Shown: positions 9,629 through 18,947 of the stretch, piece after piece
Numbering within the stretch: the first letter of the stretch is position 1
Layout of the letters: the number at the start of each line of letters is the position of its first letter
Origin: Streptomyces sp. RKAG293
GTDB taxonomy: Bacteria; Actinomycetota; Actinomycetes; Streptomycetales; Streptomycetaceae
Direction: 5' to 3'
NCBI RefSeq assembly: GCF_023701745.1
Contig: NZ_JAJOZB010000001.1
Coordinates: forward strand, 7,301,001 to 7,365,000
DNA length: 64,000 nt
Translations under genes and position numbers: made by a program
Notes under the pieces: generated by a model
What the model saw: the letters and a program-made list of their open reading frames with translations, nothing else
What the model was told of the DNA's origin: nothing
The model's database searches: none

Positions 9629-10522
9629 CTATGAGGACGTGAGGGTCTCCAGCAGCCGTCGCGTGGCCGGGCCGTAGACCCCGGGCGGGTCGATTCGGAC
9701 GCGGTGCGTCGCCTGGAACTCCGCAACCGCGTCCTGCAGGTGCCGGTCGTATCGGCCGCGTTGGACCAGGTTCCAGAGGCCGATCTCCGCGAGCCGACGC
9801 TGCAGTTCCTGAACCTCGGGCCCCGTGTCGTAGCGCCGCAGTGTCGGCCTCTCGGCGGAGGGCGCCGATGTACCGGGGGATGGAGTCGTACCTGGCCCGT
9901 CCTGCTGCAGCCCCTCGGCCGGAGCGCCACTGGCAGCTGTGGTCGTGGACGGCGCAGCGTGGCCGGCATGTGTCGAGGCACCCACTGGCTTCCGCACGGT
10001 GGGCGACGCCGTCCCTGGCGTCCGGCTCGGGAGCGACCTGCGGGGTCGGGCCGGCGGGGCGGTCGTCTCCGGCGTCCCCTCCACCTGGAGGACATCGAGC
10101 CGACTCGCGGGAGGCGGCGACGACACGTCCCGGGCGTCCTGGCCCCGGGAGAGCGCGTACGTGCCCGCTATCGCCGCGGAGCCGATCAGACCGGCGAGGA
10201 CCGCGGTGATCCGGAGGGGACGCCGTCGCCTTGTGCGTCTGGGCGCCCGGTGCCCTGCCGTCCTGGACGCGCGCACGGGCGGGCCGGGAGATCGGCGTCC
10301 TGACGGCAGGTCGCTCTCGCGCCCCACCCGCGGTACGACCCACGTCAACGTGTCCGTGGTGGCCGGCGGCTTCTCGCCCGGCGCGGATTCGGGCAGCGAG
10401 AGGTACGGACGGACCCACTCCTGGTCGAACTGCGCAGCAGTGGTCCGGTCTGCGGTGGCGGCGCCGTGTGCGGCGGCACAGGCACACCGCAGGAGGTCAG
10501 CGCATCGAGGGCAGAAAGGCAT
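9629..10522 (-). CDS. Peptidoglycan-binding domain membrane protein
   Basis: Start ATG 10522 gives 297 residues beginning with a zinc-ribbon-like CPRCADLLRCAC. A GGAG lies upstream; the frame is open to 10642 but that extension is Arg/Pro-rich and unlikely. An Arg-rich segment precedes one membrane helix (LAGLIGSAAIAGTYAL, about 110-125). A long Pro/Thr/Ser linker spans the wall, and a C-terminal PG_binding_1 domain (about 235-297, with LQRRLAEIGLW and VAEFQATHRV) follows. It resembles Streptomyces peptidoglycan-binding proteins that sense or tether to the wall. It stands alone. Confidence 0.82.
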   Translation of the reverse strand: MPFCPRCADLLRCACAAAHGAATADRTTAAQFDQEWVRPYLSLPESAPGEKPPATTDTLTWVVPRVGRESDLPSGRRSPGPPVRASRTAGHRAPRRTRRRRPLRITAVLAGLIGSAAIAGTYALSRGQDARDVSSPPPASRLDVLQVEGTPETTAPPARPRRSLPSRTPGTASPTVRKPVGASTHAGHAAPSTTTAASGAPAEGLQQDGPGTTPSPGTSAPSAERPTLRRYDTGPEVQELQRRLAEIGLWNLVQRGRYDRHLQDAVAEFQATHRVRIDPPGVYGPATRRLLETLTSS

Positions 10523-10989
10523 GCTCACGGGACTCCAGTCAGCTTTTCCGGGACATGTGGCATGGCCGATCGGCGCGTAGCGCCTTGCGCAGCGGAAATG
10601 GGCGGGCCTGCATGGGGACAGGAAGTTCCGCAGCAAGTTCACTGCCGGTCGACGGTGCGGAGACGAGGGAATGAACGATGAACCTACTGCGCATTGAGCG
10701 TTCGAATCCAGCTTCCTTGTACGGCAGTTGATAACGATCAGCTAAACGCGCCGATGCGACGCCAAGGCGTCGCAGTGCGGCAGGCGTCCGATAGCCGGCG
10801 AGGAGAATCAATGGGGGCGGACCAGTCGACCGACTGATGCGTCCGCGTCCGGGTGCGGGCAGGTTGAGACACCGGCAGATCCGAGGTGCTGCCCGGCGCC
10901 CGATCAGCGGGATCCACTTCGGCAGCGCAGGCAGAGGATTCATCCACAGATCTTCCTCCGAGCGCCCACGACGTCCACGGAGGAAGCCT
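10523..10989. other. Divergent promoter region between the PG-binding and AraC genes
   Basis: No gene is recognisable. The region must carry promoters for the leftward PG-binding gene and rightward AraC gene. The AraC frame is formally open from 10837, but GGAGG immediately before GTG 10990 marks the real start. Confidence 0.4.
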
Positions 10990-11985
10990 GTGCCCACCGT
11001 CCTCTCCACAGCGCCGCTGTCCGCTGCCGACCGGGCGGAGCGCTGGCATGAAGCGGTTTCCGGGACCTTCGTGCCGATGGATGTGCATCTGCTCGAGGAG
11101 GAGCCGTCGCCCGGAACGATCGTCAGCAATCGGCTCGGCTCGGTGCAGATCTCTCGCGTCCAGGCGGGACCGCAAGTGGTGAAGCGCTCCAAGCGTCATA
11201 TCTCCCGTGACGACCGGAACTCGCTGATCGTCAGCCTGCAGCAGCGGGGCACCACGATTAAGGAGCAGGACGGGCGAGAATCCGTGATAAAGCCGGGAGA
11301 ATTCTCCATCAGCGACTCGTCCCGGCTGTTCAGAATCAAGATCGAAGAAGAATTCTCCTTCACCTCATTCCACTTCCCGCGCGAAGAGCTGCAGGTGCGG
11401 GACGAGGATCTGCGGGCACTGACCGCCACCACGTTCACCGGCGAGGAGGGCAGCGCCGCACTCGTGGCGACCTTTCTCGCGCGCATGGCGCGCGAAGCCG
11501 AGGCCTTCGACGAGGGTGTCGGCCGCCGGGTCGCCACTACCGCGCTCGATCTGCTGGTGCTGCTCATAGACGAACGGCACGGCCGCCTGGCCTCCGAGGG
11601 GCCGCCGGTTACCGCCGTCTCCCTCGATCGCGTGAAGGAGCACGTCATGCGCAACCTCGACGATCCCGATCTGTCGCCGTCCAGGATCGCCGAAGCGCAC
11701 TTCATGTCGGTCCGGTACCTCCACAAGCTGTTCCAACTCGAAGGCGCGACCGTGAGCGGCTGGATTCGGAAGCAGCGATTGGAACAGTGCCGCCGGGATC
11801 TCCTGCGGCCCATGGCCCAGGAGGTGGGGGTGGCTGCGATCGCCCGGCGGTGGGGTTTCGTCAATCCCAGTCACTTCAGCCGGGCCTTTCGCGCGGCCTA
11901 CGGCAACACGCCCCGCGAGTGGCAGCTCCACGGTCGATCCGAAGCACGCTACGGGAACACCGGCGGTGCACTGACGGACAAGTGA
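10990..11985 (+). CDS. AraC-family transcriptional regulator
   Basis: GTG 10990 with GGAGG six bases upstream gives 331 residues. The N-terminal part (about 10-190) matches the AraC_binding_2 type cupin-like domain (RAERWHEAVSGTFVPMDV). The C-terminal 100 residues carry the double helix-turn-helix (SPSRIAEAHFMSVRYLHKLF and VAAIARRWGFVNPSHFSRAF). It lies just upstream of, and in line with, the esterase/hydrolase genes, so those are the likely targets (inference). The effector is unknown. Confidence 0.93.
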   Translation: MPTVLSTAPLSAADRAERWHEAVSGTFVPMDVHLLEEEPSPGTIVSNRLGSVQISRVQAGPQVVKRSKRHISRDDRNSLIVSLQQRGTTIKEQDGRESVIKPGEFSISDSSRLFRIKIEEEFSFTSFHFPREELQVRDEDLRALTATTFTGEEGSAALVATFLARMAREAEAFDEGVGRRVATTALDLLVLLIDERHGRLASEGPPVTAVSLDRVKEHVMRNLDDPDLSPSRIAEAHFMSVRYLHKLFQLEGATVSGWIRKQRLEQCRRDLLRPMAQEVGVAAIARRWGFVNPSHFSRAFRAAYGNTPREWQLHGRSEARYGNTGGALTDK

Positions 11986-12047
11986 CCGACGGCGACAGCC
12001 CATAGCGTAGTGATCAGGAAAGCAGTTCCACCATGCAAGGAGCTCAG

Positions 12048-13019
12048 ATGTCCGACACGACGAACCTGGTCCGACCCGTCCTCGAACCCGAGGCCCAGGC
12101 GTTCGCCGAGGCCACGGCGAACCCGCCGTACCTGTTCGACCTGGATCCGGCCGAGGGCCGCAAGGCCGTGAACGAGGTCCAGACGAGTGGGGTCGAATTG
12201 CTCGCGATCGACGAGGAGTGGATCACCGTCACGGGCGGTCCAACGGGCAGCGTCCCCGCGCGGATCGTGCGGCCCGCCGGCGCCACCGGCCCGCTCCCGG
12301 TGATCCTCTACATCCACGGCGCCGGCTGGGTCTTCGGCAACGCCCACACTCACGACCGCCTGGTACGCGAGCTGGCCGTCGGCGCACACGCCGCGGTGGT
12401 CTTTCCCGAGTACGACCTGTCGCCCGAGGCCCGATACCCGGTGGCGATCGAGCAGAACTACGCCGTCGCCCAGTGGATCGTCACCCAGGGGGCCGCCAAG
12501 GACCTGGACGGCACGCGGCTGGCCGTAGTCGGCGACTCCGTCGGCGGAAACATGAGTGCCGCGCTGACCCTGATGGCCAAGGAACGCGCCGACGTGGCCC
12601 TGCTCCAGCAGGTGTTGTTCTACCCGGTCACCGACGCGAACTTCGACACCGCCTCCTACCACCAGTTCGCCACCAGCTACTTCCTGCGCCGCGACGGCAT
12701 GCAATGGTTCTGGGACCAGTACACCACCAGCGAGGAAGAGCGGGCGCAGATCACCGCTTCCCCGCTGCGCGCCACCACCGAGCAGCTCACCGGCCTGCCC
12801 CAGGCCCTGATCATCACCGGCGAGGCCGACGTCCTGCGCGACGAGGGCGAGGCCTACGCCGCCAAGCTCCGCACCGCGGGCGTCGCCGTGACCGCCGTCC
12901 GAGTCCAGGGCGTCATCCACGACTTCGTCATGCTCGACGCCCTGCGCCCCACCCACGGAGCCCAGGTCGCCATCACCTTGGCCACCGACACCCTGCGCAC
13001 CGCACTCCACCCGGCCTGA
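12048..13019 (+). CDS. HSL-type alpha/beta hydrolase (esterase)
   Basis: ATG 12048 has an excellent AAGGAG; an in-frame ATG at 12033 is less likely. The 323-residue protein has hormone-sensitive-lipase family features: oxyanion loop HGAGW (HGGGW-like), nucleophile elbow GDSVGGN, acid Asp in EADVLRDEG and His in GVIHDF. It is predicted to hydrolyse acyl esters; the substrate is unknown. It follows the AraC gene and precedes a second hydrolase by 42 bp, consistent with an operon. Confidence 0.93.
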   Translation: MSDTTNLVRPVLEPEAQAFAEATANPPYLFDLDPAEGRKAVNEVQTSGVELLAIDEEWITVTGGPTGSVPARIVRPAGATGPLPVILYIHGAGWVFGNAHTHDRLVRELAVGAHAAVVFPEYDLSPEARYPVAIEQNYAVAQWIVTQGAAKDLDGTRLAVVGDSVGGNMSAALTLMAKERADVALLQQVLFYPVTDANFDTASYHQFATSYFLRRDGMQWFWDQYTTSEEERAQITASPLRATTEQLTGLPQALIITGEADVLRDEGEAYAAKLRTAGVAVTAVRVQGVIHDFVMLDALRPTHGAQVAITLATDTLRTALHPA

Positions 13020-13061
13020 CTCACCATCACCCCCACCCCTCACCCAGCAAGGAAAGCCTCC

Positions 13062-13787
13062 GTGACCCAGCCGACCACTCCCACCATCGTCCTGGTCCAC
13101 GGCGCGTTCGCCGACGCCGCCAGCTACGCCCGGGTCATCCCGGAGCTGCTGGCCCACGGCTACAACGTGGTCGCCCCGGCCGTGCCCAACCGCAGCCTGA
13201 TCGGCGACGCCGCCTACACCGCCTCGGTCATCCGCCAGATCTCGGGCCCGGTGATCCTGGTCGGCCATTCCTACGGCGGCGCGGTGATCACCGTTGCCGG
13301 CGTGGAGGACAACGTGAAGGCCCTGGTGTACCTGGCCGGTTACGCCCTGGAGCAGGGCGAGAGCCTGGGCGAGCTTCAGGGTCGCTTCCCGGACTCCGAC
13401 CTGGCCTCGGCCCTGGTGTACACGCCCTTTCCGATCGAGGGCTCCACCGAGGGCGGTACCGACGTGACGGTGGACGTCGCGAAGTTCCCCGCGATCTTCG
13501 CTGCCGACGTCGAGCCGGAACTCGCCGCGGTGCTCGCCGTCTCCCAGCGCCCGCTGGCCGCTCAAGCCTTCGCTGACGCGGCTCCGGCCGCGGCCTGGAA
13601 GACCAAGCCCTCTTGGGGACTGGTCGCCGCCGCCGACCACACCATCAACCCCGACGTCGAGCGCTTCGGCTACCAGCGCGCCGGGATGACCACCACCGAG
13701 GTCGACTCCTCGCACCTGGTCATGCTCGCCCACCCGAAGAAGGTCGTCGAGCTCATCTGCGAGGCGGCCCAGAGCGTGGCGCACTGA
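13062..13787 (+). CDS. Alpha/beta hydrolase, small cytoplasmic
   Basis: A GTG start after AAGGAAAG gives 241 residues. The sequence begins directly with the fold: LVHGAFADAASY, then the nucleophile elbow GHSYGG and a C-terminal catalytic His in SSHLVMLAHP. It is related to the hydrolases at 14685 and 16163, which share GPIVLVGHSYGG-like cores and AWKTxPSW motifs but carry N-terminal export-like extensions. Likely a carboxylesterase/hydrolase of unknown substrate, in an operon with the upstream HSL esterase. Confidence 0.9.
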   Translation: MTQPTTPTIVLVHGAFADAASYARVIPELLAHGYNVVAPAVPNRSLIGDAAYTASVIRQISGPVILVGHSYGGAVITVAGVEDNVKALVYLAGYALEQGESLGELQGRFPDSDLASALVYTPFPIEGSTEGGTDVTVDVAKFPAIFAADVEPELAAVLAVSQRPLAAQAFADAAPAAAWKTKPSWGLVAAADHTINPDVERFGYQRAGMTTTEVDSSHLVMLAHPKKVVELICEAAQSVAH

Positions 13788-13877
13788 CCACAGAGCCGTC
13801 CCGAACTCGAACTGCTGCCGCCCGGCCTGCCCCGGCGGGGCGGCAGCAGCCCCGGCCCACCTCTTTCAGGAGTTTCC

Positions 13878-14431
13878 ATGAGCGGTCAGCCACTGCTGCA
13901 CCAAAGGGGCCACCAGGTCCGAGCGTTCGGAACCCTCAACCAGTTCCCGCTCGGGCTGTCCCACGACGCCCGGATGTACTCCTGCCAGCGTCTGAACCAG
14001 GCTCTGGCGGACAGCCAGTTCCTCTACGCGCTCTACAAGAAGCACCACTGGCTGATGCGCGGAGCCACCTTCTATCAGCTCCACCTGCTCCTCGACGCCC
14101 ACGCCGAGCAGCAGCTCGCCCTGGTCGACGCACTGGCCGAGCGAGTGCAGAGCCTGGGCGGCGTGGCCGTGGGCGACCCACGGCACGCCGCCGAGATCAC
14201 CACCATCCCCCGGCCCCCGACGGCATCGAGGAAGTACCGGCCATGCTGTCACGGCTGCTGGAGGCCCACGAGACGATCCTGGTCGACGCGCACGACGCCG
14301 CGGCCCGCGTCGCCACCCTCGGCGACGACGGCACCAACGACCTTCTCGTCTCCCAGGTCATCCGTACTGGCGAGGCCCAGACCTGGTTCCTGGCTGAGCA
14401 CCTCGTCGACACCCCGCTCGTCCGCGGCTGA
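13878..14431 (+). pseudogene. dps: Dps-family ferritin-like protein, frameshifted
   Basis: From ATG 13878 (AGGAG upstream) the frame encodes a Dps/ferritin-like protein (YALYKKHHWLMRGATFYQLH, then DAHAEQQLALVDALAERVQ) as far as about 14215. The rest (GIEEVPAMLSRLLEAHETIL to TPLVRG, stop 14429-14431) is one frame over. The break lies at a CCCCC run (14214-14218). One more C would restore continuity. Dps proteins store iron and protect DNA under oxidative stress. The break is either real or a homopolymer sequencing error. Confidence 0.82.
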
Positions 14432-14684
14432 ATTCACGGAGCAGGGCCCCTGCCCGAGCCCTCGCCCGCCCGGGTTCCCGCCCGCCCGCCACCACGGCCT
14501 GCCCCGCCGGCGACCTGCCCCGCAGTGCAGTCGGCTACCCGTGTCACACAGCAGCCTGTCCTGACGGGCAGGCAGGCACTTCCCACCGGCGATTTCACGA
14601 CGCCTCACCGAAGTGCGTGCCGCAGTGACGCCCGACGTGCCCATTCAACGATCCGTCACAGGGTCAGCAAAGGAGCAATCCACG

Positions 14685-15557
14685 ATGAACGTCCGCGGAA
14701 TACGGTTGCGCATGTCCCGCATGCTGGCCGCCGCCTGCGTCCTGGCCGCCACCGGCGCCCTCGTCCCAGCCGCCCAGGGAGCAGCACAGGCGAGTACCGA
14801 CAGGTCCGGCGCCCCCAAGCCGACCATCGTGCTGGTGCACGGCGCGTGGGCGGACGCATCCAGCTGGAACGCGGTCATCGGCCGACTGCAGCGCGACGGC
14901 TACACCGTCACCGCACCCCCCAACCCGCTGCGCGGAGTCGCCTACGACGCGCAGACCCTGAAGAACTACCTGGCCACCATCCAGGGACCGATCGTCCTGG
15001 TCGGCCACTCCTACGGCGGTATGGTCATCACCAACGCCGCCACGGGCAACCCCAACGTCAAGGCCCTGGTCTACGACGACGCCTACATTCCGGCTCAGGG
15101 CGAGACCGTGTTCCAGATCAACGCTGCCAAGCCCGGCTCCTGCGTCACGCTGGACCCCTCGATCTTCCTCAACCTGGTGCCTTACCCAGGTTCCCCCCAG
15201 GGCGACGTCGACGCCTACCTCAAGACCGCACCCAACGGCGCCTACACCGGTTTCGCCGACTGCTTCGCCAACGGCGTCCCCCGTTCCCAGGCCCAGCTCC
15301 TGGCCGCCGGACAGCGTCCCTTCGCAGTCAGCGCCGGCTCCGAGGCCTCCGGGGTGCCCGCGTGGAAGACCATCCCCTCCTGGGCCGTGGTCGGCACCGC
15401 CGACCACGTCATCCCCCCGGCCGAACAGCTCGCCATGGCCACCCGCGCCGACGCCCGCATCACCAAGGTCAAAGCCGGCCACCTCTCGCTGATCACCCGC
15501 CCCGGCACGGTCACCAACGTCATCCTCGACGCCGCGCGAGCGGCCGGCCGCGCCTGA
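14685..15557 (+). CDS. Secreted alpha/beta hydrolase
   Basis: ATG 14685 with GGAG upstream gives 290 residues beginning with a clear signal peptide (RLRMSRMLAAACVLAATGALV, cut near AQAS). The mature enzyme has LVHGAWADASSW, nucleophile elbow GHSYGG, VVGTADHVIPP (acid region) and His in KAGHLSLITRP. It resembles the hydrolases at 13062 and 16163 and is probably a tandem paralogue. It may hydrolyse esters or amides outside the cell; substrate unknown. Confidence 0.9.
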   Translation: MNVRGIRLRMSRMLAAACVLAATGALVPAAQGAAQASTDRSGAPKPTIVLVHGAWADASSWNAVIGRLQRDGYTVTAPPNPLRGVAYDAQTLKNYLATIQGPIVLVGHSYGGMVITNAATGNPNVKALVYDDAYIPAQGETVFQINAAKPGSCVTLDPSIFLNLVPYPGSPQGDVDAYLKTAPNGAYTGFADCFANGVPRSQAQLLAAGQRPFAVSAGSEASGVPAWKTIPSWAVVGTADHVIPPAEQLAMATRADARITKVKAGHLSLITRPGTVTNVILDAARAAGRA

Positions 15558-16162
15558 CGGCCACACCCCCGGCATGCCGGGGCCGGGCTGGCAAACGGGC
15601 CCTCGGCTCGCCTGTGATCCACACGGGAGACAATGGTGACAACCAATACCCTCCTCCCGCTTCCGGAATCTCGGCAGCGACGAACCAGTGCGGCCTGCCC
15701 GGGACCGGCTCCGCTGTGTTCTGCTCACCCCGCCGGTGAAGGCGGCAACGTCCCCGTCCTGGGAGCGGTAGGCCCTGCAGGTATCCATCCCGGACCTGCC
15801 TGGTGCTCGAACAGTGCGCTGCGTTTGCCCGAGGGACGATGAACGCCGCGCGTCCGGGGCAGTCTGACGGATCGGCAGCGCTACCCCACTCTCCGAGACT
15901 TCACTCACCGCAACCACCGCGGTCTGAGCGCAACCCCGGCTCACCTCATTCTCCGCCGCGCCCTGTCCGATCAAGGTCTCACCGTTGAGCACCGGCTTTC
16001 TCCTTCCACTCCATCCAACCCATCCGCCCAGACGCCTTCAGGGCGGTCTGCAGCCGGTCGCGTTGTCCCGGCCGACAGCAGTCGCTGCCCTCATCCGTGA
16101 TGCGGTGGACGACACCAGCTGACAGATCACCTCCACCGCGAACACCGTCCGACCGAAAGGGA
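15558..16162. other. Spacer between two paralogous hydrolases
   Basis: About 600 bases with no recognisable gene on either strand and no clear hairpin. Short frames have no family resemblance. Confidence 0.4.
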
Positions 16163-17032
16163 ATGCGCATCGTGAGCTCCGATATCTCCCGCCCCACCGT
16201 CACCGCCTCGCTTCCGGCAGGAGTGGCCACCCTGGGCACCAGCCGACTGGCTGCCGCCGGCCCGCAGCCGACCGCAGCTGGTACCGACCCGCAGCAGCAC
16301 CACCCGCGGCCCACAACGGTGCTGATCCACGGCGCTTTCGCCGATGCCTCCAGTTGGCAGGGCGTCGTCGAACTCCTTCAGGCCCAGGGGCACCAGATCC
16401 TGGCGCCTGCACTGCCTTTGCGCGGCCTGGCGAGTGACGCTGCGTACATCCGCAGCGTCCTGCAGAGCATCACCGGACCGATTGTCCTGGTCGGCCACTC
16501 CTACGGCGGCTCCGTCATCACCCAGGCCGCAGGTGGGCTGTCGGACGTCAAGGCTCTGGTCTACATTGCCGCCTTCGTCCCGGACATCGGCGAGAGCGCG
16601 CTGGCACTGACCGGCAAATTCCCCGGGTCGACCTTGCCCCAGGCCACCTCGACGCAGACCTACCCCCTGCCTGGCGGAGAACAGGGGGAGGAACTGGTCA
16701 TCAAGCAGGACCTGTTCCACGACCAGTTCGCAGCCGGCGTCCCCGCCCAGACGGCACGGGTGATGGCCGCCGGCCAGCGACCGATCACCTTGAGCGCGCT
16801 CCAGGAACCGGCCCAGGAGGCCGCGTGGAAGACCATTCCCAGCTGGTACCTGGTGGCCACCGAGGACCGCAACATCCCCCCGGCAGCGCAGCAGTGGATG
16901 GCCCAGCGAGCCGGCGCCCACACCGTCAGCATCCGCGCACCACACGCCGCTGCAGTGACCGACCCGGGGGCCGTCACCGACCTCATCCGGCGCGCGATCC
17001 GATCCACCACTGAGTGGCATGCCCCCCTTTGA
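16163..17032 (+). CDS. Alpha/beta hydrolase with N-terminal export-like segment
   Basis: ATG 16163 after GAAAGGGA gives 289 residues. The first 45 residues are a weakly hydrophobic, Ala/Pro-rich leader that looks like a degenerate signal. The fold follows: LIHGAFADASSW, nucleophile elbow GHSYGG, acid region ATEDRNIPP. The usual C-terminal His context (GAHTVSIRAPHAAAVTDP) is retained (His in PHAA). Third member of the local hydrolase family. Downstream sequence is insertion-sequence debris. Confidence 0.87.
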   Translation: MRIVSSDISRPTVTASLPAGVATLGTSRLAAAGPQPTAAGTDPQQHHPRPTTVLIHGAFADASSWQGVVELLQAQGHQILAPALPLRGLASDAAYIRSVLQSITGPIVLVGHSYGGSVITQAAGGLSDVKALVYIAAFVPDIGESALALTGKFPGSTLPQATSTQTYPLPGGEQGEELVIKQDLFHDQFAAGVPAQTARVMAAGQRPITLSALQEPAQEAAWKTIPSWYLVATEDRNIPPAAQQWMAQRAGAHTVSIRAPHAAAVTDPGAVTDLIRRAIRSTTEWHAPL

Positions 17033-17115
17033 GTGCCACGGAGCTGGGACGATAGGGCTTGTTTCAGGATCCTATTGGTTGCCGGGCAAAGGCACTTTCC
17101 CAATGAGCAAGTGTA

Positions 17116-17370
17116 TTGGGTCGTATCCCCGGTGGGGTCCTGCTGAGGGAGACCATCCGCAAGTGCGGCCCTGACACGGCGATATCGACGTCGCTGGCGC
17201 CGTGGCGCAGGCCGCGGGCGGTGCACGATTCGGGCAAGGCGCTGCTGGACCTCGCGCTGACGGCTGCGCCAGGTGACGATTGCTTGTCGGACGTGGTGAC
17301 TTCGGGCTGAACCCGCCCTGTCCGATCCGGTGGCGTCCGACCCGACCGCCGAGGGCGGCATGGATCCCTC
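17116..17370 (+). pseudogene. IS1380-family transposase N-terminal remnant
   Basis: The forward frame carries HDSGKALLDLALTAAPGDDC followed by LSDVV, the recognisable N-terminal block of IS1380 transposases. After a frame change it continues as EPALSDPVASDPT (family form PGVFGPVASDPT). No catalytic part remains. The fragment abuts the broken integrase on the other strand, so this is a junction of two decayed elements. A second IS1380 remnant lies at about 42940-43215. Confidence 0.6.
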
Positions 17371-17429
17371 GGACATATGGAGGTCGGTCCCCAACAATGT
17401 GACTCATCGAGCAGATCTGATGCCATCGC

Positions 17430-18477
17430 TTGTGCCCATTCTGCCAAGCGCTGAGCCTGTTCGGTGATTGGCGCGGGGAGGGGGTGCAGTGGGCGGGCGT
17501 TGGCGATGCCCTGGTGCGGCCGGTGCCCGTTGTAGAACTGCTCGAACTCGCGCAAGGCGTGGAGCAGGTGCCGGTGGTTCCAGATGAGGGTGCGGTCCAG
17601 AAGTTCGCGGCGGCAGGTACGGACCCGGCGTTCCATGATCGCGTTCATGCGCGGTACTCGTACGCCGCTGCGCACCACCTCGATCCCGGCGTCGGCGAGA
17701 ATGGCGTCGAAGAGTGCGGGGAACTTCCCGTCGCGGTCCCGGATCAGGAACTGCGCCCGGCTCTGGGCGTCTTCGAGTTCCATGACGAGTTTTTTTGGCC
17801 GCCTGCGTCATCCAGGATGCGGTGGGTTGTGCGGTGGCGCCCAGGATCCGGATGCGCCGGTTGGCGTGTTCGATCACGGCGAATACGTAGAGCCGGGTTC
17901 GGGACAGGGTGACCGTCTCGAAGAAGTCGCACGCCAGCAGTGCGTCGGCTTGGGAGCGCAGGAAGTCCGCCCAGGTTCCCGACGCTCGTTCGGGCGCTGG
18001 TGGGTTGCCGGCTTCCTTCAGGATTTCCCAGACAGTGGACGCCGCCACCTTCACCCCGAGCACCAGCAGTTCGCCGTGAAGGCGACGGTGGCCCCCGTTG
18101 GGATTCTCTCTGGCCAGGCGCAGTACCAGGGCCCGGATGGAGTGGATCGTGCGCGGTCGGCCTCCGCGGCTGGGCCGGGACTGGGCGGCGTGCCGTCGGG
18201 CTACCAGGTCCCGATGCCGGCGCAGGATCGTGTCTGGTTGCACCAGCAGCCGCATACGGCGCAGCACGTCTTTCGGGAGATGGTGCAGCAGGGCTGCCAA
18301 GAACGCTGGATCGGCCGGTGTGAGCTGGACTCGCTGCCCACCCAGTTGCCGTTCCAGCACGGTGATCTGATGGCGTAGCGCCAGGATCTCAACGTCCTTG
18401 TCGCGGTCGGTCATCGGCAGCAGGCGCAATAGCGCGAAGGCATTCGCCACGCCCAGGTAAGCGAGTTTCCACAGCAC
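17430..18477 (-). pseudogene. IS3/IS481-like integrase-core transposase, frameshifted and 3'-truncated
   Basis: From ATG 18477 the reverse strand encodes the common actinobacterial integrase-core transposase (MTDRDKDVEILALRHQITVL, HTH region, then SQADALLACDFFETVTL). It shifts frame at an A7 run (about 17790-17796 on this strand's coding sense) and continues as LVMELEDAQSRAQFLIRDRD, FPALFDAILADAGIEVV, IMERRVRTCRRELLDRTLIW and NGHRPHQGIANARPL. Six As would keep one frame. The normal C-terminal tail is replaced by antisense IS1380 remnant. Inactive unless transcription slips on the A7 run; the missing tail argues for decay. Confidence 0.8.
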
Positions 18478-18553
18478 GAACGATCATCATGCCGAAGTGA
18501 ACGTCATCCCCGCCGGAGTCCCGGATCAGCCTCCGTACCCAGCAGCTCGAAGA

Positions 18554-18694
18554 TCACGACACACTGGCTCTGACCAGGGCAGATGAGGTTGTCGGCAAGA
18601 ACAAGGCGGTGACGATGGCGGAGCCGATGCCCCCGTTGGCGCCGGTGATGAGCGCGACCTTCTGGGCGGTGTCCGCAGCCGTCGTGTCGTTCAT
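18554..18694 (-). pseudogene. SDR oxidoreductase N-terminal scrap
   Basis: A 46-codon reverse frame from ATG 18694 reads as the start of a short-chain dehydrogenase: KVALITGANGGIGSAIVTAL contains the nucleotide-binding TGxxxGIG. It then ends at TGA 18554 with unrelated residues. Truncated remnant. Confidence 0.55.
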
Positions 18695-18947
18695 GCTCAC
18701 CCCTCACTTCCTTCGCCTGATCGGGACGGCTCAGGCCGGTGACCGATCCCGGCACACCCGCCGGGACTCGTGCGGCCACAGCCATGGCCCGGCCGACAGG
18801 TGACCGTTTCCGGCACCCGCCGGGCGGAGTGGTGCAGTTGGGGCCCCGGCGAATGCGGGAATCAGCGGATTCGGAGCGGGTGGCGACCTCACGGACCCAG
18901 CCTGCGTGCGCGGGCACGCGCTGGGGCCGGATCGCTCCGGGACGGTG

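Noticed and set aside
11949-13784. A 611-codon reverse frame opposite the hydrolases
   Set aside because: Gly/Val/Asp repetitive composition typical of antisense shadow; the forward genes have catalytic motifs and ribosome sites.
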